Positions 1-6,581 of a stretch of DNA of 11,219 bases are shown piece by piece. Where the stretch lies: assembly GCA_041685645.1 (NCBI GenBank), contig JAWLFI010000083.1:1-11219 (forward strand), read 5' to 3'. This DNA comes from JAWLFI01 sp041685645 (GTDB lineage Bacteria > Bacteroidota > Bacteroidia > Chitinophagales > Saprospiraceae). The notes below the pieces were generated by a model. The model searched no databases and was not told where the DNA came from. It saw nothing but the letters and a program-made list of their open reading frames with translations. Made by a program: the position numbers and the translations under genes. Numbering within the stretch: the stretch's first letter is position 1; every line of letters begins with the position of its first letter.

Positions 1-377
1 ATCTCAGCTCCGCGATCTTTGAGTTCGTCGCGATTCACGCTGGTAATCACCGCGTGTTTCACTTCCATCAGTCGGATGGCTTCAGCTACGCGGCGCGGCT
101 CATCCTCGTCGTACTCCGGAGGTCTTCCGGTTTTTACGGCGCAAAAGGAACACGAGCGCGTGCAGGTGTTGCCCAAAATCATAAAAGTAGCGGTGCCGGC
201 ACCCCAGCATTCGCCCATATTGGGACAACTTCCGCTCTGGCAAATGGTGTTGAGCTGATATTTGTCCACCAGATTTCTCACCTTTTTATATTCTTCACCG
301 ATGGGCAACTTGACGCGCAACCAATCTGGTTTTTTTCTTCTCTCTTTCTTTGATTCCACTACGGGTAACTCTATCAT
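1..377 (-). CDS. lipA: Lipoyl synthase LipA, N-terminal part (truncated by window edge)
   Basis: Radical SAM enzyme that inserts two sulfur atoms into the octanoyl group on the lipoyl domains of 2-oxoacid dehydrogenase E2 subunits and glycine cleavage H protein, in the cytoplasm. About 125 residues are present, from ATG at 375-377 to the left edge. Both cluster motifs are visible. The auxiliary 4Fe-4S motif CX4CX5C is formed by Cys46, Cys51 and Cys57 (CQSGSCPNMGEC). The radical SAM motif CX3CX2C is formed by Cys72, Cys76 and Cys79 (CTRSCSFC). The N-terminal KPDWLRVKLP segment is also typical of LipA. The missing C-terminal part should carry the conserved RSSY segment of the family. The start lies 17 bases after the stop of the upstream same-strand gene, so the two are probably co-transcribed. 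No clear Shine-Dalgarno is seen. The identification is essentially certain. Confidence 0.97.
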   Translation of the reverse strand, partial: MIELPVVESKKERRKKPDWLRVKLPIGEEYKKVRNLVDKYQLNTICQSGSCPNMGECWGAGTATFMILGNTCTRSCSFCAVKTGRPPEYDEDEPRRVAEAIRLMEVKHAVITSVNRDELKDRGAE

Positions 378-394
378 AGATCGCTTTTTGTGTG

Positions 395-1183
395 TTATCT
401 TCTCTTTCCGAGTTGAAAATTGATGTAAAAGTGCAAAAAATAAGGTGCATTTTGCTCATTTATCATCAACTCAATCGTGCGGGGATAAACTTCTAACATT
501 AATCCGACATCCAGAGATCGAACGTCTTCGTCGAATGCGCCCCAGGCAAAATTTGCTTCGATGCGGCCGTGGAGCCCCGGCAGTATGCTGGACTCACCCA
601 AGCCTTTGAAAAAGCCCGATGAGCCTTCGATTCTGGAGAGGTCTAAAAATTCGTCTGCCGTCTCTTCATCGTACTTTATATCTATGGTGGGATTCCGATT
701 AAAATCGCCATCATTGATTACTTCGAGGTAGTAGGGCTTTTCAAAACCCAGTGCCAGGCCTCCCTGATAAGTAATTCCGATGGCCAGACCCCTGCGCTTG
801 GCTTTTTCAGAAAAGTATCTCTTCTGGCCCATCCCGGCTTTGATGGAGAAAAAGGAATTTTGCTTGCCAAAAATGAAGGGGCGCGCAATGGAATTGTAAA
901 CGGAGGGTCGACGATTTTGTCTTGATTCTTTGGGATGCTTGAAGAAATCGAGATTAAAGGAGTAAATTTTTGTTTTGTAATACGTTTCAATCTCTCCCCA
1001 ATTGAAACCCAATCCGTAGCCGCGGGTAATGAGTCGAATGTTGCCACTCCACTCCTGATCGTAGATAATGCCCACAGACTCGGAATCCACCTGCTTGGGT
1101 TGGACTGTCGTCTGACTATGCATGGCAGGAATCCATCCGAGTAGCAGACAGAATGGGCATAATATGTATATAAGCTTGTTCAA
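395..1183 (-). CDS. Conserved predicted outer-membrane protein, upstream of lipA
   Basis: I do not recognise a named gene. The 262-residue product starts with a typical export signal (MNKLIYILCPFCLLLGWIPA, cleavage near HSQ). It continues with alternating aromatic/hydrophobic segments and ends in FYINFQLGKRR, like an outer-membrane beta-barrel. Segments such as GYGLGFNWGEIETYYKTK and the charged LDFFKHPKES resemble a hypothetical family that I recall as widespread in Bacteroidota (memory, not a search). The start is uncertain because the frame has no suitable ATG. TTG at 1181-1183 gives a clean signal peptide. TTG at 1253-1255 would add 24 residues (286 in all) in front of it, and an in-frame stop lies directly before that. 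lipA follows after 17 bases. A role in the envelope is inferred; no function can be assigned. Confidence 0.8.
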   Translation of the reverse strand: MNKLIYILCPFCLLLGWIPAMHSQTTVQPKQVDSESVGIIYDQEWSGNIRLITRGYGLGFNWGEIETYYKTKIYSFNLDFFKHPKESRQNRRPSVYNSIARPFIFGKQNSFFSIKAGMGQKRYFSEKAKRRGLAIGITYQGGLALGFEKPYYLEVINDGDFNRNPTIDIKYDEETADEFLDLSRIEGSSGFFKGLGESSILPGLHGRIEANFAWGAFDEDVRSLDVGLMLEVYPRTIELMINEQNAPYFLHFYINFQLGKRR

Positions 1184-1255
1184 GAGTGAATATGTTTCTT
1201 TGTTTCTTATGTAAATTACAATTAAGTTACTAAAAACTTTTGATTGATGGGGCAA

Positions 1256-1434
1256 TTACATCTTTTTTACTAAGAAATTAACATAAATAACCTCTCGGCA
1301 GTTCGATGAAGGTCTCTGTTTTTTGTCATATTGGAGCTGTTTTGACATCGGATCTGTGAAAAATAATGAGGAAAGGGAATCGCAAAACTTACGAAAGCCA
1401 CTGAAAGTTCTTATATTTCTCAAAATTTGAAACT
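1256..1434. promoter_or_regulatory. Divergent intergenic region between the lipA-side operon and upp
   Basis: About 180 A+T-rich bases separate two divergently transcribed units, so promoters for both should lie here. On the plus strand, TATATTTC at 1412-1419 differs by one base from the Bacteroidota -7 consensus TAnnTTTG. The element 19 bases upstream (TTAC, 1389-1392) matches the -33 consensus poorly. No convincing element was found for the minus strand. No hairpin or operator-like palindrome stands out. Confidence 0.35.
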
Positions 1435-2085
1435 ATGCGCCACAATTTTTCCGATACTCACTCTGTCGTCAATAAGCTCATTGCCGAGATGCGCAATCAA
1501 GAAATCCAGGAAGATCGCATGCGGTTTCGGCTCAATATGGAGCGTCTGGGGCTGATTATGGGATATGAGATCTCAAAGACCTTTGCGTATTCCGATGCTG
1601 AAATCAACACGCCGCTGGGCGTAGCGGAAATGGCTTTGCCGGATGAGCACATTGTCATAGCCGGGATTTTGAGAGCGGCCCTGCCGTTTCAGAATGGTTT
1701 GCTTTCTTGTTTTGACGATGCTGACTGCGCTTTTATTTCTTCTTACCGAAAGCATCATAAGGGGGGGCGGTTTGAGGTTTCATTGGAGTACGTGACCTGT
1801 CCTGATATCACAGATGCCCAGGTGATTGTGGCTGATCCCATGGTTGCGACCGGCTCTTCTATAGAGAGTGGGCTCGATGCTTTATTGGAGTATGGGGATC
1901 CCAAAGAAATCCACCTGGCGACCATCATTGGGTCCCAGAATGGGTTGGATTACATACAAAGGAAGTATCCGAATGTACATCAGTGGGTGGGAGCGATCGA
2001 TGATGAACTGACGGCTCGTTCATACATAGTGCCGGGTCTGGGTGATGCGGGAGATCTCGCATATGGCCCCAAATTGCAGGAATAA
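1435..2085 (+). CDS. upp: Uracil phosphoribosyltransferase
   Basis: Cytoplasmic pyrimidine-salvage enzyme: uracil + PRPP gives UMP + diphosphate. The 216-residue length is normal for the family. The PRPP-binding loop is clear at about residues 132-142 (VADPMVATGSS). GILRAALPF lies at 77-85, and the C-terminal uracil-binding signature SYIVPGLGDAGDLAYG at 196-211. The N-terminal part with MRFRLNMERLGLIMGYEISK is characteristic of the divergent Bacteroidota form. The start ATG at 1435 is the first in frame and has no strong Shine-Dalgarno, which is usual in this phylum. The symporter gene begins 33 bases downstream on the same strand, so upp, the symporter and murQ probably form one transcript. 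Whether uracil salvage and the transporter are functionally linked cannot be told from sequence. Confidence 0.96.
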   Translation: MRHNFSDTHSVVNKLIAEMRNQEIQEDRMRFRLNMERLGLIMGYEISKTFAYSDAEINTPLGVAEMALPDEHIVIAGILRAALPFQNGLLSCFDDADCAFISSYRKHHKGGRFEVSLEYVTCPDITDAQVIVADPMVATGSSIESGLDALLEYGDPKEIHLATIIGSQNGLDYIQRKYPNVHQWVGAIDDELTARSYIVPGLGDAGDLAYGPKLQE

Positions 2086-2118
2086 ACCTATTTTTCTTCA
2101 CTTTCACGATAAGGCTTT

Positions 2119-3600
2119 ATGGAGACGAGCTTGACAGCGGGTATGGTCGGCGGGCTTTTGGTCGGCTATTTCGCACTGCTTTTACTGATTTCGTATTGGA
2201 CGGGAAGGAAATCAGACAATGAGACTTTTTTTCTGGCAGGTCGCAAGAGCCCCTGGTATTTGGTGGCTTTTGGAATGGTGGGTGCATCATTGTCCGGGGT
2301 GACGTTTATTTCTATTCCCGGTGTAGTGGGAGCGGGAGAGCTCAATCAGGGCTTTTCTTATATGCAAATGGTGTTGGGGTATGTGCTGGGTTATGTCTTA
2401 ATTGCCGAGGTACTGATGCCGCTGTATTATCGACTGAATTTGACTTCTATCTACGGACTTCTCGAACAGCGTATGGGGTGGGAGGCCTATAAGACCGGTG
2501 CAGCTTATTTTTTACTTTCCCGGACGATTGGCGCGGCCTTTCGCTTGTATTTGGTCGCTATCGTATTGCAACAATTTGTGATGGATGCGATGGGTATTCC
2601 CTTTCAGGTTACGGTTCTAGTGACAATTATTCTCATCTGGGTGTACACTTTCCGCGCGGGTATAAAAACTATTGTGTACACTGACACTCTGCAAACCCTG
2701 GCCATGATTTCTGCGGTGATTTTGACGGTTTATGCGATTCTTCAAAAAATGGATGTGAGTTTAGTTGAGATGGTCGCTACAGTTAGTGACGGTCCCTACG
2801 GTCAGATGTTTTTTTTCGAAAATGCCTGGTCGGACCCCAATTTTTTTGGTAAGCAGGTCCTCAGTGGCATGTTGATCACCATTGTAATGACCGGCATGGA
2901 CCAGGACATGATGCAAAAGAACCTCAGCTGCCGCAATATCGGTGAGGCCAAAAAAAATATGTACAGTTTCACGGTGATTTTGGTGGGGGCGAATTTGTTA
3001 TTCCTCTTTCTCGGTGCTCTTTTATATCATTTTGCTGAATCTCAGGGCATCACTATTCCCGGTAATACAGATGTGTTTTATCCAACGCTGGCTCTGGAGT
3101 ATTTGCCGCTGAGCGTAGGGGTGCTTTTCGTCATTGGCCTCATCGCAGCGGCTTATTCTAGTGCCGATAGTGCGCTGACCTCACTGACCACATCGTTTTG
3201 CGTGGACTTTCTGGGCTTTGAGCGTCGCAAGCGCCCGGCAGGGGTGGAGCGCAGATGGCGGGTTTTTACCCATATTGGATTTTCCACTCTGCTTTTTCTC
3301 ATCATAGTGATCTTTCACGCAATGAACGACGAAGCGGTCATCAATCAACTGTTTAAAGCGGCGGCCTACACATATGGACCGATTCTCGGCTTGTTTTTGT
3401 ACTCCATATGGATCAAAAAGCCCTTATCGGGGCTTTCAGTAGTTCTCATCTGTCTGTTGGCGCCTATAATATCTTTTGCATTCAGTTACTTTTCGGTGGC
3501 ATGGATGAGCGGCTTGAATCTAGGTTTTCTTATTTTGGCAGTCAATGGCGGTTTGACCTTTGGAGGTCTTTGGCTGTATAATCAATGGAAGTTGCGATGA
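2119..3600 (+). CDS. Sodium:solute symporter (SSS/SLC5 family)
   Basis: Inner-membrane secondary transporter that uses the sodium gradient to import a small solute. The 493 residues are hydrophobic throughout, with about 13 predicted transmembrane helices. Family landmarks are the TM1-2 region GASLSGVTFISIPG (55-68), YTDTLQTLAM (187-196), GMDQDMMQKNLSC (259-271) and the TM8 segment AAYSSADSALTSL (344-356). The two adjacent serines of that last segment correspond to the sodium-site serines of vSGLT-type transporters. The substrate cannot be read from motifs. Because the gene overlaps murQ by ATGA, N-acetylmuramic acid or a related peptidoglycan sugar is the best inference. Tannerella forsythia is known to have a MurNAc transporter gene (murT) beside a kinase gene and murQ. 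A weak AAGG six bases before the ATG may be the ribosome binding site. Confidence 0.93.
   Translation: METSLTAGMVGGLLVGYFALLLLISYWTGRKSDNETFFLAGRKSPWYLVAFGMVGASLSGVTFISIPGVVGAGELNQGFSYMQMVLGYVLGYVLIAEVLMPLYYRLNLTSIYGLLEQRMGWEAYKTGAAYFLLSRTIGAAFRLYLVAIVLQQFVMDAMGIPFQVTVLVTIILIWVYTFRAGIKTIVYTDTLQTLAMISAVILTVYAILQKMDVSLVEMVATVSDGPYGQMFFFENAWSDPNFFGKQVLSGMLITIVMTGMDQDMMQKNLSCRNIGEAKKNMYSFTVILVGANLLFLFLGALLYHFAESQGITIPGNTDVFYPTLALEYLPLSVGVLFVIGLIAAAYSSADSALTSLTTSFCVDFLGFERRKRPAGVERRWRVFTHIGFSTLLFLIIVIFHAMNDEAVINQLFKAAAYTYGPILGLFLYSIWIKKPLSGLSVVLICLLAPIISFAFSYFSVAWMSGLNLGFLILAVNGGLTFGGLWLYNQWKLR
3587..3600 (+). promoter_or_regulatory. Shine-Dalgarno and ATGA stop/start overlap deciding the murQ start
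   Basis: GGAAG at 3587-3591 stands five bases before ATG 3597-3599, and the symporter TGA is 3598-3600. This arrangement is typical of translational coupling and implies that murQ is made in step with the transporter. Confidence 0.65.
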
Positions 3601-4406
3601 AAAAAATTACAGAATCCCCGTCTCACTATCGACATCTGGAGAAAAAGTCGACGGCAGAATTGTTGCAAATCATCAATTCAGAAGACCAAAAGGTCGCTCT
3701 GGCCGTATCACAAGTCTTATCGGACATCGAAAGTTTGATCGAAGTTACTGTCCCGAAGATGAGAGAGGGTGGCCGCTTGTTTTATATTGGAGCGGGCACC
3801 AGTGGCCGTCTGGGTATTCTGGATGCGAGTGAATGTCCGCCCACTTTTGGTGTGCCGCCGGATTGGGTCGTTGGATTAATCGCCGGCGGAGATAGAGCCA
3901 TACGCCGGGCAGTGGAATACGCAGAGGATGACGAGCAGGCGGGCTGGAAAGATTTGGAAACCCACGGGATCGGGGATTTGGATACTGTGGTAGGCATTGC
4001 CGCTTCGGGTACAACGCCCTATGTAGTAGGGGGACTCAGGAGTGCCCAGCAACGAGGGATTACCACTGCTTGCATTAGTTGTAATCCGGGGGCTCCGGTT
4101 ACCGAGGTGGCCGACTTTCCCATCGTTGCCGTTGTGGGGCCGGAAGTCGTTACGGGTAGCACCCGCATGAAATCGGGCACGGCCCAAAAAATGATCTTGA
4201 ATATGATTACTACGACGATCATGATTCGCCTGGGTCGGGTAGAAGACCATCGCATGGTGGATATGGAATTGAGTAATTATAAATTGTGGAACCGAGGGGT
4301 GGATATCCTTTGCGATGAGTTGGGGTGGCCTGCAGATCGCGCACGTCGAGCACTGGAGGAGAAAGGTTCGGTTCGGGCTGTTTTGGAGTCTGAGAGAAAT
4401 TCTTAA
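3597..4406 (+). CDS. murQ: N-acetylmuramic acid 6-phosphate etherase
   Basis: Cytoplasmic peptidoglycan-recycling enzyme that cleaves the lactyl ether of MurNAc 6-phosphate to give GlcNAc 6-phosphate and D-lactate. The 269-residue product contains the SIS fold with YIGAGTSGRLGILDASECPP (63-82), GIAASGTTPYV and TRMKSGTAQKMILN. The two glutamates that align with E. coli Glu83 and Glu114 are Glu79 (in DASECPP) and Glu110 (in AVEYAED). The protein is about 30 residues shorter at the C terminus than E. coli MurQ, a difference I believe is normal in Bacteroidota. I chose ATG at 3597 because it forms an ATGA overlap with the symporter stop and has GGAAG at 3587-3591 ahead of it. ATG at 3585 would add four residues. 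No MurNAc kinase or anhydro-MurNAc kinase gene lies in this window. Confidence 0.96.
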   Translation: MKKITESPSHYRHLEKKSTAELLQIINSEDQKVALAVSQVLSDIESLIEVTVPKMREGGRLFYIGAGTSGRLGILDASECPPTFGVPPDWVVGLIAGGDRAIRRAVEYAEDDEQAGWKDLETHGIGDLDTVVGIAASGTTPYVVGGLRSAQQRGITTACISCNPGAPVTEVADFPIVAVVGPEVVTGSTRMKSGTAQKMILNMITTTIMIRLGRVEDHRMVDMELSNYKLWNRGVDILCDELGWPADRARRALEEKGSVRAVLESERNS

Positions 4407-4423
4407 AATTATAATATTGCTAA

Positions 4424-4440
4424 ATTAGTTTGCAACTAAT
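4424..4440. terminator. Small A+T-rich hairpin after murQ
   Basis: ATTAGTT (4424-4430), loop TGC, AACTAAT (4434-4440) form a perfect 7-bp stem 18 bases after the murQ stop. There is no T-run after it, so a role in termination is possible but weak. It may instead be the edge of the repeat region. Confidence 0.3.
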
Positions 4441-4444
4441 CCAG

Positions 4445-4565
4445 TTGTCTGAACAGGATTTATGGGATTACATCGCAAGCCCCTGCTAACTGAGCGGAGT
4501 CGAAGGAAGCAGGGGGATGGGGTGTTACATGTAATTTATTTGTTGATCTTCTTTTGTCTGAACAG
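4445..4565. repeat. 12-bp direct repeat TTGTCTGAACAG, two copies
   Basis: Exact copies lie at 4445-4456 and 4554-4565, 109 bases apart. The first runs into GGATTTATGGGATTACA. Strings of the type GTCTGAA..GGATT..GGATTA recur, from memory, as intergenic repeats in Bacteroidota and other bacteria. Their function is unknown to me. Confidence 0.6.
4480..4515. repeat. Inverted repeat with 8-bp stem CCCCTGCT/AGCAGGGG
   Basis: Arms at 4480-4487 and 4508-4515 enclose a 20-base loop that contains CTGAGCGGAGTCGAAGG. I recall that loop string, or its complement, as a common Bacteroidota intergenic motif. It could fold in RNA of either strand. It lies downstream of both convergent genes, so a part in 3' end formation is possible. 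Confidence 0.55.
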
Positions 4566-4630
4566 CTGACATTGCCCCGCCGAAGCCTGGGCGTACGAGG
4601 TGTTAATGTGATGTAATGATGGGCAGGTTG

Positions 4631-4760
4631 AGGGACGGTGGTATTGAGAGGGGCGTTTTTTATTGTCTTTTCATTTTGTGTTGTTTTTTTGGGGTGCTGA
4701 ATCACAGAGACCACAGATTATAGGGATTACACGGATTAGGGACGGTGATGTTGAGAGGGA
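4631..4760. repeat. 23-bp imperfect direct repeat flanking a GGATTACA-type motif
   Basis: Copies at 4631-4653 and 4738-4760 begin AGGGACGGTG and share 20 of 23 bases. Between them, 4703-4738 carries CACAGAGACCACAGATTA followed by GGGATTACACGGATTAG. That stretch is similar to the GGATTTATGGGATTACA stretch at 4456-4472 (13 of 16 bases match over the core). Confidence 0.55.
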
Positions 4761-4803
4761 ACTGCTGGAATTGTTTCGTTGCGGTCGATTTGTAAATTTG
4801 GGG

Positions 4804-4849
4804 TAGATACGTACGGTTCCCGACAAGCGGGACAAGCTCTACGTATCTA
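4804..4849. repeat. Nested inverted repeat (stem-loop) TAGATACGTA / TACGTATCTA
   Basis: Perfect 10-bp arms at 4804-4813 and 4840-4849 enclose an inner hairpin TCCCG (4818-4822), loop ACAAG, CGGGA (4828-4832). It could act as a bidirectional terminator for the convergent genes, although no long T-run follows on either strand. The sequence GCTTGTCCCGCTTGTCGGGA on the minus strand looks like a recurrent intergenic element. Confidence 0.55.
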
Positions 4850-5069
4850 TAGATAATAATGGTTCACTCCTCAATGACATTCTGCCGGTGGTGTGTTTAG
4901 GAAAGAGTCACAATGCTTTGCGGCTCTACAAGGTCACCTTCTCTATGCCGCTATCACTGGTGATGGGTCCGGATTCCTTTACTGCAAGGTATAGGGAGAG
5001 AACGACTGTATGGTAAAAGCCATGAAAATAATCGCAAAGCTGAACTGATACAAAGGAAAAGAGACTCTC

Positions 5070-5708
5070 TCATGAAGGTTTCTGGTCATCAAAAATATCA
5101 GGGTCGAAAAAATACTGTTCGGGTTCTTCTTCTTCTAAATAGGTATATCTCGGCTTTTTGGTGGGTTCTACCCGGCCCCTCAGTAGATAGGCTACGATAA
5201 CGCCGACGATGGCTCCGATCAGGTGACCGTCCCAGGAAATGCCCGGGCGATCGGGAAAAATGCCCCAAATATATCCACTGTAGAGAAAGAGAATCGCCAA
5301 ACTCAAGGCAATCGATCGAAGGCTTTTTCGAAAAATGCCCGTCCAGAATAAAAAGGTGACGAGCCCGTAAACCACACCACTGGCTCCAATGTGATAGTTG
5401 GAGCGTGCGAATAACCACATTCCGATTCCGGTGCCCAAATAAACCATGACAAAAGCGGATGGAGCAGATCTGGGATAGGCCAGCCCAAGGACGACGACGA
5501 GGAAAATCAGGGGTAGAGAATTGGAGATCAGGTGTTGAAAATTCCCGTGAATGAGTGGAGCGGTGAGAATACCAATCGAACCGTCAATATGCCGCGGGAA
5601 GATGCCCAAATATACCCATTGCATACCCAGGGCTAACTGCAAGAGGTGGAACAACCACATTACGCCCACGAAAATCAGTGCCGGCCGAAGGGCTTGATTC
5701 CAATTCAT
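5070..5708 (-). CDS. Rhomboid-family intramembrane serine protease
   Basis: Polytopic inner-membrane protease that cleaves transmembrane segments of other proteins. The 212-residue product has six or so hydrophobic helices. The catalytic serine is Ser110 in HIGASG (106-111). The catalytic histidine is His162 in WDGHLIGAIVG. The oxyanion-side residues His54, His59 and Asn63 form HxxxxHxxxN, matching GlpG His145, His150 and Asn154. The loop before TM2 has GIFPRH and ILTAPLIHGN, as I recall for Bacteroidota rhomboids. All key residues are present, so it should be active. After the last helix comes a cytosolic tail of about 35 residues that is strongly acidic and aromatic (LEEEEPEQYFFDPDIFDD). 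It follows an unrecognised gene by 24 bases on the same strand, suggesting one transcript. Its substrate is unknown. Confidence 0.92.
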   Translation of the reverse strand: MNWNQALRPALIFVGVMWLFHLLQLALGMQWVYLGIFPRHIDGSIGILTAPLIHGNFQHLISNSLPLIFLVVVLGLAYPRSAPSAFVMVYLGTGIGMWLFARSNYHIGASGVVYGLVTFLFWTGIFRKSLRSIALSLAILFLYSGYIWGIFPDRPGISWDGHLIGAIVGVIVAYLLRGRVEPTKKPRYTYLEEEEPEQYFFDPDIFDDQKPS

Positions 5709-5732
5709 GATCGATGGCTTGGACGGGAGTTA

Positions 5733-6491
5733 TTAAGAGTATTTGCGTTTGACGAGACGAATGAAATTTTTCGCAATATTCCTTCTCTCCGCTGCTGTCC
5801 AGTCAAAATTTTCAATGGGTCCATACGCTAATAACTCCTGAGCCTCCTCAAAAGTTTGACAATCATTGAGTTCTTTAACCGTTGTTTGAAAGCTCTCAGC
5901 GTTTCCATCAAACAGTTCGTTTTGTGTGAAGATGCGTTCATTGAGTCCCATGGCGGACCAGATATCCGTAATCGGCAATCGGCTGAGCCGCTCGCTGAGT
6001 TCGCTTGACTCTTTGATCTGGAAGAGTTCCTTTACATCCTGAGAGTAAGAGTCAGAAGTAGAATCTTTACCGGCCGTCGGTTTGGGTGGAGCGCTTTTTT
6101 CTTTTGGCTCTTCTTTTACCTCAGATGATTCCACGACTGCGGGTTTCTTTTCCGGTGTAGCTTGAGGGGGAGAAGGAGGCGCCTTTTTCGGTGTCTGCGG
6201 TTCAGAGGGACTGGGCTTTGGCGCAGGAGACTCAGTTTTTGGAGTACTTTCTGATTCTTTTTCAGCGAATTGTTCGTCTTCAAATTCGAAGAGGGTATTT
6301 TTTCCCGGATGTTCTCCTTCTTCCTCAGCAGAAGATCTCGGGCTGTCAATCTGATACAAGGCATTATAGGCCTTTTGCAATTCTGCAGTAAAAAAATTGT
6401 GATCGAGGGGGTGTAGATCTTGTTCGGGATCTAAACTTTCCAGCCGGTGAAGGATTTTCTCGAGGGGTTTTTTTATATTGTGGATATTCAT
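5733..6491 (-). CDS. Conserved hypothetical protein with Pro/Glu/Lys-rich linker
   Basis: No named gene recognised. The 252-residue product has three parts. Residues 1-48 are predicted helical (KPLEKILHRLESL). Residues about 50-150 are a low-complexity stretch rich in Pro, Glu, Lys and Ser, certainly disordered. Residues about 150-252 are a compact helical domain containing IWSAMGLNERIFTQNELFDG (177-196) and a basic end, FIRLVKRKYS. I recall the GLNERxxxxNELFxG pattern as the C-terminal part of many uncharacterised Bacteroidota proteins (memory only). No signal peptide or membrane helix is seen, so it is probably cytosolic. It precedes the rhomboid gene by 24 bases and likely shares its promoter. 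The linker suggests a tether between two binding domains. Function unknown. Confidence 0.85.
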   Translation of the reverse strand: MNIHNIKKPLEKILHRLESLDPEQDLHPLDHNFFTAELQKAYNALYQIDSPRSSAEEEGEHPGKNTLFEFEDEQFAEKESESTPKTESPAPKPSPSEPQTPKKAPPSPPQATPEKKPAVVESSEVKEEPKEKSAPPKPTAGKDSTSDSYSQDVKELFQIKESSELSERLSRLPITDIWSAMGLNERIFTQNELFDGNAESFQTTVKELNDCQTFEEAQELLAYGPIENFDWTAAERRNIAKNFIRLVKRKYS

Positions 6492-6547
6492 AGGGTAATC
6501 TTATGGTTTTGTTTAAGGTGTTGCTTGCACATAATCAAAAGGTTGTA

Positions 6548-6579
6548 CAAATATACAGCTTTTCTAAAACAAACACGAA
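6548..6579 (-). promoter_or_regulatory. Candidate promoter for the hypothetical-rhomboid operon
   Basis: On the minus strand, TATATTTG (plus 6548-6555) matches the Bacteroidota -7 consensus TAnnTTTG exactly. TTCG (plus 6576-6579) stands 20 bases upstream, one mismatch from the -33 TTTG. Transcription would begin near 6541, leaving a leader of about 50 bases before the start codon at 6491. The site lies within the 90-base divergent gap shared with tdk. Confidence 0.45.
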
Positions 6580-6581
6580 GT

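Larger units (their letters stand above)
4407..5069. other. Convergent intergenic region without genes, repeat mosaic
   Basis: This is a 663-base stretch between the stops of murQ and the rhomboid gene. Frames on both strands are broken by stops and none gives a recognisable product. It contains several short direct and inverted repeats, listed separately, whose style resembles interspersed intergenic repeats of Bacteroidota. The right-hand 200 bases (4861-5069) hold nothing I can identify. I tried to read them as a decayed gene in several frames without success. Confidence 0.7.

Noticed and set aside
19..353. Plus-strand open frames of 79 and 99 codons
   Set aside because: They lie opposite the clearly identified lipA coding sequence and have no family features.
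4525..4534. Palindrome TTACATGTAA as an operator site
   Set aside because: It is a single 10-bp palindrome in a gene-free convergent region with no promoter nearby, as expected by chance.
4460..4714. Minus-strand open frame of 84 codons in the murQ-rhomboid gap
   Set aside because: It is composed of the repeat elements themselves, with Thr/Pro-rich low-complexity translation and no recognisable domain.
4861..5069. Possible decayed gene
   Set aside because: Some frames give short protein-like runs, but every frame is interrupted and none resembles a known family, so there is no support for a pseudogene.
6447..6581. Longer N terminus for thymidine kinase
   Set aside because: It overlaps the start of the divergent gene and adds residues absent from the family. 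The normal N terminus begins at 6582.
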